Assembly: GCA_964618405.1 (NCBI GenBank)
Contig: CAZUAY010000156.1
Span: 1 to 9,624 of the forward strand
DNA: 9,624 nt
Direction of reading: 5' to 3'
Source of the DNA: JBBQIY01 sp964618405
GTDB lineage: Bacteria; Verrucomicrobiota; Kiritimatiellia; RFP12; UBA3636
Shown here: positions 5,703 to 9,624 of the stretch, piece by piece
Layout: each line of letters opens with the position of its first letter
How positions within the stretch are numbered: the stretch's first letter is position 1
Position numbers and translations under genes: made by a program
Notes under the pieces: model-generated
What the model was told of the DNA's origin: nothing
Seen by the model: the letters and a program-made list of their open reading frames with translations, nothing else
The model's database searches: none

Positions 5703-7925
5703 CGAGTTAATGGCATCGACATCGATGCTGACTTGGACGCCGGAGGGCGGGGGATTAGCGGTGATGCTGTTGCGAAGGGTTTCCGTTATGAACCCGATCC
5801 GGGAGCCGCGCATGGTGAGTTGGAAACGCCAGTTGTTTTTCATCTTCTCCAGCGGTGCAGGACTGGGCCCTCCGAGGAGAAAATTGTCGGAGGCACCAAT
5901 GGCATCCGCGAGGCACTGTGCATACGCTGCCACCTTGTCCTGATCTTCGCCTTTCAGTGTCACGCAGGTGTAGTGCGTGAAAGGCGGATAGGCGAGTTCG
6001 GAACGTTCTTCGAGTTCGAGTGCGGCAAAGCCAGCGAAATCTTCTGTGCGGGCGAACTGAATGGAGGGATGCTCTGGGGAGAGTGTTTGAACGAGTACAT
6101 CACCTTGGGTAGATCCGCGTCCGGAACGTCCGGCCATCTGGGCGATGAGTTGGAACGTTCGTTCCGAGGCACGGAAGTCTGGAATGTGAAGGCCGCTGTC
6201 GGCGTTGAGAATTCCAGCGAGCGTCACGTTTGGGAAGTCGAGGCCTTTGGCGATCATCTGCGTGCCGATCAAGATGTCGATTTTCCCAGCGCGGAAGCGG
6301 TCGAGGATTTCCTCATGGCTGAACTTCCGCGAGGTTACATCAGCATCCATGCGTTGGATTTTTGCGGAGGTAAAAATTCTTTTGGCGATGGTTTCGACGC
6401 GTTGTGTGCCGATGCCGCTGAATTTGTAGTTTGGGTCGCCACAATCGGGACAGCGCGGAGGCACTTTTCGAAAGGCCCCGCAGATGTGGCAGCGCAGGAT
6501 TTCGTCATCGAGATGATAGGTCATTCCCACGGAACAACTGTCGCAGCGTTCGGCATGGCCACATTTCGGGCACATCACGTTCGGCGCGTAGCCGCGGCGA
6601 TTGAGGAAGAGCATAGTTTGTTCGCCAAGTTCGAGTCGGCGTTTAACCGCTTCAACGAGGCGTTGGGAGAAGACGGGCAACATCCCGAGTTTTGCGACCT
6701 CGCCGCGCATGTCGACGATTTCGGTGTGCGGCATTTTCATGTCGACGGCACGCTTTGACATGGTGGCGAGGTGGTATTTGCCGGTACTGGCATTTTGCCA
6801 GCTCTCGAGAGAAGGCGTGGCGGAGCCGAGGACAACGGTACAGTGTTCGTAGTGTCCACGCATCACGGCGATGTCACGGGCGTTGTAGCGCGGCGTTTCG
6901 TCTTGTTTGTAGCTCGGCTCGTGTTCTTCATCGACGATGATCACCCCCAGATTAGCAACAGGAGCGAAGATTGCGGAGCGCGGGCCCACGACGACGCGTG
7001 CCTCGCCGGTATGGATACGGTGCCACTCGTCGTGACGTTCACCATTGCTCAGTTGGCTGTGCAGCACGGCGATGACGGAGCCGAAGCGCGAGGCGAAGCG
7101 CTGGATGGTCTGCGGAGTCAGGGCGATTTCTGGAACGAGGACGATGGCACCTCTGCCGCAGGCGAGCGCTTCGGAAATCGATTGGAGGAAAACCTCGGTT
7201 TTGCCGCTGGCGGTGACACCGCGGAGGAGCACGGGCTTCGTTCGGATCTTGTTGTCGGCATCGGCCATCACAGAGAGGATCAGCGCCTTTGCGGTCTCTT
7301 GCTCATCCGTCAGGGATAGCGCTTTCGACGGCAGGACGGTTCGTCCCGCCATGGGGTCGCGGCGTTCCGCTTGTTCGGTGAGGGTAACGAATCCGTCCTT
7401 GGCCATTTTCTTAATGGTGTCTGGTGAGATGTGCCAGTCGCGGCAAAATGCCGTCAGGTTTGCCGAGCCGATTTTCACCAGCATGTCCAGTATTTCTTGT
7501 TGGCGCGTTGTCGGCGTAGGCTTTTCTTCGGGAAGAAGGGTGGGCGCATCTTCCCCTTTCCGCGGCTTGGCGATATCGACCATGAGACGAGTCTTGAATC
7601 CAGAGTCTTTTTTTCGTACGGGGGCGGGGAGCATGGTGCGCAGGCAGAGTTCGATCGGCGCAACATAATACTTGGCCATCCAGTAGGCGAGGCGGATCAT
7701 CGCGGTGCTCAGCCAGGGCCTGTCACCCACGGTTCCGAGGATAGGCTTCAGGTTCCCCTTGTGGGTGGTTTCTTCTGAGAGGGAAAGGACGTAGCCCTCG
7801 ATGGCACGGTGACCGAAGGAGACTTTAACGCGTGAGCCGGGGCGAACAACATCGACCAGCTCGGGCGGGACGAGATAGTCGAAGGTGCGGTCTACCGCAG
7901 TGTCCGTGGCAACGTGGGCGATCAA
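5697..7925 (-). CDS. priA: Primosomal replication restart helicase PriA (N')
   Basis: PriA recognises stalled or repaired replication forks, unwinds the lagging arm and starts reloading of DnaB. The protein has 742 residues (E. coli 732). The N-terminal 3'-DNA-binding domain (about 1-100) begins with IAHVATDTAVDRTFDYLVP. The helicase core has Walker A GVTASGKT (236-243), the Walker B/DEAH-type DEEH (332-335) and GSATPSLESW (368-376). A zinc module carries eight cysteines as four C-x2-C pairs (452/455, 461/464, 479/482, 492/495). Motifs of helicase lobe 2 follow: GIGTQRVE, IDILIGTQMIAKGLDFPNV and QMAGRSGRG. The C-terminal domain is present. The start is TTG at 7925: the family N-terminus begins here, and an in-frame stop lies close upstream. 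No Shine-Dalgarno site is visible; the preceding bases on this strand read TTTCTTCCCC. Repeats occupy its leader. Confidence 0.97.
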   Translation of the reverse strand: MIAHVATDTAVDRTFDYLVPPELVDVVRPGSRVKVSFGHRAIEGYVLSLSEETTHKGNLKPILGTVGDRPWLSTAMIRLAYWMAKYYVAPIELCLRTMLPAPVRKKDSGFKTRLMVDIAKPRKGEDAPTLLPEEKPTPTTRQQEILDMLVKIGSANLTAFCRDWHISPDTIKKMAKDGFVTLTEQAERRDPMAGRTVLPSKALSLTDEQETAKALILSVMADADNKIRTKPVLLRGVTASGKTEVFLQSISEALACGRGAIVLVPEIALTPQTIQRFASRFGSVIAVLHSQLSNGERHDEWHRIHTGEARVVVGPRSAIFAPVANLGVIIVDEEHEPSYKQDETPRYNARDIAVMRGHYEHCTVVLGSATPSLESWQNASTGKYHLATMSKRAVDMKMPHTEIVDMRGEVAKLGMLPVFSQRLVEAVKRRLELGEQTMLFLNRRGYAPNVMCPKCGHAERCDSCSVGMTYHLDDEILRCHICGAFRKVPPRCPDCGDPNYKFSGIGTQRVETIAKRIFTSAKIQRMDADVTSRKFSHEEILDRFRAGKIDILIGTQMIAKGLDFPNVTLAGILNADSGLHIPDFRASERTFQLIAQMAGRSGRGSTQGDVLVQTLSPEHPSIQFARTEDFAGFAALELEERSELAYPPFTHYTCVTLKGEDQDKVAAYAQCLADAIGASDNFLLGGPSPAPLEKMKNNWRFQLTMRGSRIGFITETLRNSITANPPPSGVQVSIDVDAINSL

Positions 7926-7931
7926 GGGGAA

Positions 7932-8070
7932 GAAATTACGAATTATGAATTATGAATTACGAATTGGGGAGCGTGTGTAAGTTTTAGACAAGATTACAAG
8001 ATTAACCGGATGCAGGGAGAGAAATTACGAATTACGAATTATGAATTACGAATTTCGAACTGGGGAGCGT
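7932..8070. repeat. Duplicated GAATTAC/GAATTAT heptamer array
   Basis: Bases 7932-7974 and 8021-8070 are two copies of one unit. Each begins GAAATTACGAATTA, continues as GAATTAC/GAATTAT heptamers, and ends TGGGGAGCGT. The second copy has an extra TCGAAC. About 46 bases of unique sequence separate them. The array occupies the probable 5' leader of priA on the - strand. It resembles the short tandemly repeated heptamers known from cyanobacterial genomes in style only. Confidence 0.85.
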
Positions 8071-8079
8071 ATTATAGCA
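8071..8079 (-). promoter_or_regulatory. Extended -10 promoter for priA
   Basis: Read on the - strand, these bases give TGCTATAAT: a perfect TATAAT (8076-8071) with the TG of an extended -10 box. No good -35 box is seen 16-18 bases upstream, which is usual for extended -10 promoters. Transcription would start near 8064 and give a leader of about 140 bases made largely of the heptamer repeats. Confidence 0.55.
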
Positions 8080-8117
8080 CGGCTGGCAATCCGTGAGTAT
8101 CAAAGAATCAACGTCAG

Positions 8118-8366
8118 ATCCAGCGGGGGCACATCCTCGTTTCGTTGACCTGTCCGTTTAGATTTGCTCAGAGGCATCAAGTTCACTCGAAAGCGGCGTC
8201 GCGCGGAATACCGCTTGCCGCCGCACTACAAAATCGGCCATCTTGGAGTGCGGTGACAACCGAAGGGCGGCACCGCTTTTCGCATGTCTGTCGGCGGCGT
8301 ATGTCTTCGGCTTGCAAACCCATCGCCTATGCGAGTCAACGGAACGAGGATGCGCCCATCCAGCGG
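8118..8366. mobile_element. MITE-like element with 23-bp inverted ends and 9-bp target duplication
   Basis: The element is 8127-8357 (231 bases). Its ends, 8127-8149 and 8335-8357, are inverted repeats matching at 21 of 23 positions, both beginning GGGC (GGGCACATCC and GGGCGCATCC read inward). Immediately outside lie identical 9-base direct repeats, ATCCAGCGG, at 8118-8126 and 8358-8366, as expected of a target site duplication. The interior has no gene but carries nested short inverted repeats, for example CCGCACT 8221-8227 with AGTGCGG 8247-8253, and GCGGTG 8250-8255 with CACCGC 8271-8276. It is therefore non-autonomous. The mobilising transposase family cannot be named from the ends alone; 9-base duplications occur in several families. 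Confidence 0.8.
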
Positions 8367-8382
8367 CCGAAGCCACGAAGCC

Positions 8383-8484
8383 AGTGTCAAAGTATCAAAG
8401 CGTCAAGTAGTCAAACCTGTCCATTTTTCGCTGCGCTGAGTTTCGGGCTTGAGTGACACTTTGATACTTTGATGCTTTGACGCA
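8383..8484. repeat. Octamer TCAAAGTA-type repeats with an inverted partner
   Basis: The left block (8383-8415) reads as successive eight-base units TCAAAGTA, TCAAAGCG, TCAAGTAG, TCAAAC. The right block (8453-8484) carries the reverse complement type: CTTTGATA, CTTTGATG, CTTTGACG. At least 14 bases pair exactly between the blocks around about 50 bases of unique sequence. The structure could form a long hairpin. No role is assigned. Confidence 0.8.
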
Positions 8485-8613
8485 GGAGGGCGTCGATCCG
8501 GGGCAAGGACGTCCCTTAGCCAAGGAAACGCGGAAGGGGCGCCGCGTCTACACCGTGGCAGGGTTATGCTCTTTGCGACCGTTGCGGTTAATTTTCTCAA
8601 TTTTCCACGGGCA

Positions 8614-8650
8614 TAAAAAAAGGAACCGGAAAAATCCGGCTCCTTTTTTT
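8614..8650 (-). terminator. Intrinsic terminator of the pseudopilin gene
   Basis: On the - strand AGGAGCCGGA pairs with TCCGGTTCCT over ten positions, one of them a G-U wobble, around a short T-rich loop, followed by seven T residues. The stem begins 27 bases after the pseudopilin stop. On the + strand the wobble becomes an A-C mismatch, so the hairpin is better formed in the transcript of the - strand gene, which supports its assignment. Confidence 0.88.
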
Positions 8651-8676
8651 GTATGGTTTCAGCAGACGATTTAACC

Positions 8677-9432
8677 TTAGGTCGTTGGCTTAGCAACGAC
8701 GACTGTAGCATTTTGATTAGCGGTGGTCTTTCCGTCTGATGAAGTACCAAAAATAGATCCTCCGAAGAACAACTTCGGGTTGATCATAAACTTCTTTTTC
8801 AAGGTCATGACGGCTCCGCCTTTGTTAACGAATACAACTAAAGCATCACCGAAAGGCTTTGCCTGAGTATCCAGCAGGGCTCCGAATGGGTTGGTGGGGT
8901 CTATGGTGTCGACGGCGGCAAAGGTTGCGAGCTCGGATGTTGTCAATAAAAAATTTTTGGTAAACATGAAGGGGGTGTCATCGGTAGAGCTATCATCCAA
9001 ACCGCCTATATAGTTCCAAAGGTTGTGCCCGCCTGCGCGGAACTGAGTAGCGTCTGTTGCGGCTCCGATTCCAGCTCCGGAGAAGACGACCCAGCTCAAG
9101 TTGTCTACTGCTTTGTAGTCGAGCAAGTCAGCAAAATATATTTCTGAATCCCCGGTTGTATAGTCGACAAAGGTCTTTCCGTCCTTGAATGTGGCTCTCG
9201 AGCTTGGCCAAACTGAACCCATACTCATGGCTTCGCGCTCGGTGTTGGCGGCAATGATGGAAACGACAAGGTTCTTTCCATTATTGCCGACTCGGAGGGC
9301 ATTCGCGTTGGTCAGTGCGCTTTGGATCGCAGGGAAGAGCAGACCTGCAAGGATGCCGATGATGGCGATAACGACGAGGAGTTCGATCAGCGTAAAAGCT
9401 GAAGTTTTTGACTTAGGCAGAGTTTTATTCAT
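8677..9432 (-). CDS. Type IV pilin-like / type II secretion pseudopilin (prepilin N-terminal methylation domain)
   Basis: The protein has 251 residues. A short basic leader (MNKTLPKSKTSA) precedes FTLIELLVVIAIIGILAGLL, the class III signal anchor cut by prepilin peptidase and N-methylated. Phe13 would be mature residue 1 and Glu17 the conserved Glu+5. The residue before the cut is Ala12, where Gly is usual. The rest (about 40-251) has no Cys, is rich in Thr, Ala, Asp and Gly, and matches no function I know. Such single pseudopilins are very numerous in Lentisphaerota, Kiritimatiellota and relatives. An in-frame GTG at 9441 lies inside the Shine-Dalgarno sequence, so I choose ATG at 9432. The gene has its own promoter and terminator and no secretion-apparatus neighbour. 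Confidence 0.88.
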   Translation of the reverse strand: MNKTLPKSKTSAFTLIELLVVIAIIGILAGLLFPAIQSALTNANALRVGNNGKNLVVSIIAANTEREAMSMGSVWPSSRATFKDGKTFVDYTTGDSEIYFADLLDYKAVDNLSWVVFSGAGIGAATDATQFRAGGHNLWNYIGGLDDSSTDDTPFMFTKNFLLTTSELATFAAVDTIDPTNPFGALLDTQAKPFGDALVVFVNKGGAVMTLKKKFMINPKLFFGGSIFGTSSDGKTTANQNATVVVAKPTT

Positions 9433-9437
9433 AATAT

Positions 9438-9446
9438 TCACCTTTT
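9438..9446 (-). promoter_or_regulatory. Ribosome binding site that decides the pseudopilin start
   Basis: On the - strand AAAAGGTGA ends five bases before the ATG at 9432. The alternative GTG start (9441-9439) is part of this same sequence and has no ribosome binding site of its own, so ATG at 9432 is preferred. Confidence 0.7.
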
Positions 9447-9520
9447 TGTTATTTTGATCTTTGAAAGCGTTGAGACTCCGAGGAGGGAGGGCTGCAGTCC
9501 TTACCGGAGCAGTGACCTGA

Positions 9521-9550
9521 ATTGTCCCACAGTGTCGAAAGCAAAGTCAA
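9521..9550 (-). promoter_or_regulatory. Putative promoter of the pseudopilin gene
   Basis: On the - strand TTGACT (9550-9545) and GACAAT (9526-9521) are 18 bases apart, with five and four matches to the sigma70 consensus. Transcription would begin near 9514, giving an 80-base leader that includes a possible CTCCG/CGGAG stem (9509-9505 with 9480-9476). Assignment is by consensus only. Confidence 0.45.
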
Positions 9551-9570
9551 CAAGAATTTATCGTCGTATC

Positions 9571-9624
9571 GTAATCGGTCAGGCACAGGGGCTGTGCCGG
9601 ACCGATTAAGTCGCTAGTCGCTAG
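9571..9624. repeat. Palindromic repeat with heptamer tail, copy 2
   Basis: This is the second copy of the element at 208-265, in the same orientation and running to the window edge. The left arm (9571-9588) is identical to copy 1. The loop is GGG. The right arm (9592-9608) has one substitution (G for T) and lacks the final C. AGTCGCT heptamers follow at 9609-9624. It lies just upstream of the pseudopilin promoter. Confidence 0.85.

Larger units (their letters stand above)
7926..8676. other. Repeat-rich spacer between the pseudopilin gene and priA
   Basis: About 750 bases hold no credible gene. In order they contain duplicated GAATTAC-type repeats, the probable priA promoter, a MITE-like element, octamer repeats with an inverted copy, an unassigned stretch (8485-8610) with a short ACGCGG/CCGCGT hairpin near 8528-8547, and the pseudopilin terminator. 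Small open frames here, such as the one from 8145, run across the repeats and show no protein-like composition. Confidence 0.75.

Noticed and set aside
5733..6758. Open frame of 341 codons on the + strand opposite priA
   Set aside because: It lies entirely antisense to the well-supported helicase gene, has no motif I recognise, and its length is explained by codon composition on the other strand.
8145..8456. Possible 103-residue protein, and the opposing 72-residue frame at 8158-8376
   Set aside because: The frame starts with TTG inside the inverted end of the MITE-like element, crosses the element and the octamer repeats, and has no ribosome binding site. It is an accident of repeat sequence.
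7932..8484. CRISPR-like array from the repeated units before and after the MITE
   Set aside because: Units are 7-8 bases and contiguous, there are no uniform spacers, and no cas genes are present.
9433..9441. GTG start for the pseudopilin, three codons upstream
   Set aside because: The GTG is part of the Shine-Dalgarno sequence for the ATG at 9432 and has no site of its own.

Overview
The window looks like bacterial chromosome of moderate to high GC. It carries six recognisable protein genes separated by repeat-rich spacers. The probable host is a member of the PVC group (Verrucomicrobiota, Kiritimatiellota or Lentisphaerota). This rests on the GYF-type membrane protein, the stand-alone type IV-like pseudopilin with a long unusual body, and the abundant short-period intergenic repeats. 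The assignment is an inference of modest confidence; no rRNA or taxonomic marker is present.

Layout. Bases 1-386 are a spacer with short repeats, a perfect 18-bp-arm palindrome and a plausible promoter. Next on the + strand is a GYF-domain membrane protein that seems to have lost its C-terminal half (387-881). Its stop overlaps the start of rph, RNase PH (878-1588). After a 329-bp spacer with a 20-bp direct repeat comes a tight + strand carboxylase operon: accD (1918-2745), accA (2756-3712), then a 655-residue fusion of an oxaloacetate/pyruvate-type carboxyltransferase with a complete AccB-like biotin carrier (3735-5702). The operon meets priA (5697-7925, - strand) tail to tail inside a 6-bp palindrome. 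Bases 7926-8676 hold GAATTAC-type heptamer repeats, a likely priA promoter, a 231-bp MITE-like element with 23-bp terminal inverted repeats and a 9-bp target duplication, octamer repeats, and a terminator. The last gene is a - strand pseudopilin (8677-9432) with its own promoter. The window ends in a second copy of the palindrome seen near base 208.

How the genes work together. AccD and AccA form the carboxyltransferase that makes malonyl-CoA from acetyl-CoA and carboxybiotin. The biotin carrier they need appears here only as the C-terminal part of a protein whose N-terminal part resembles OadA, PycB and the transcarboxylase 5S subunit. No accC (biotin carboxylase) is in the window. One biotin arm may therefore serve two carboxyltransferases. 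It could either shuttle CO2 from oxaloacetate to acetyl-CoA without ATP, or let one AccC feed both malonyl-CoA and oxaloacetate synthesis. This is the most interesting system here.

The second notable finding is the MITE-like element just upstream of the priA promoter. The spacers as a whole carry several unrelated families of 7-, 8-, 9-10- and 14-base repeats.
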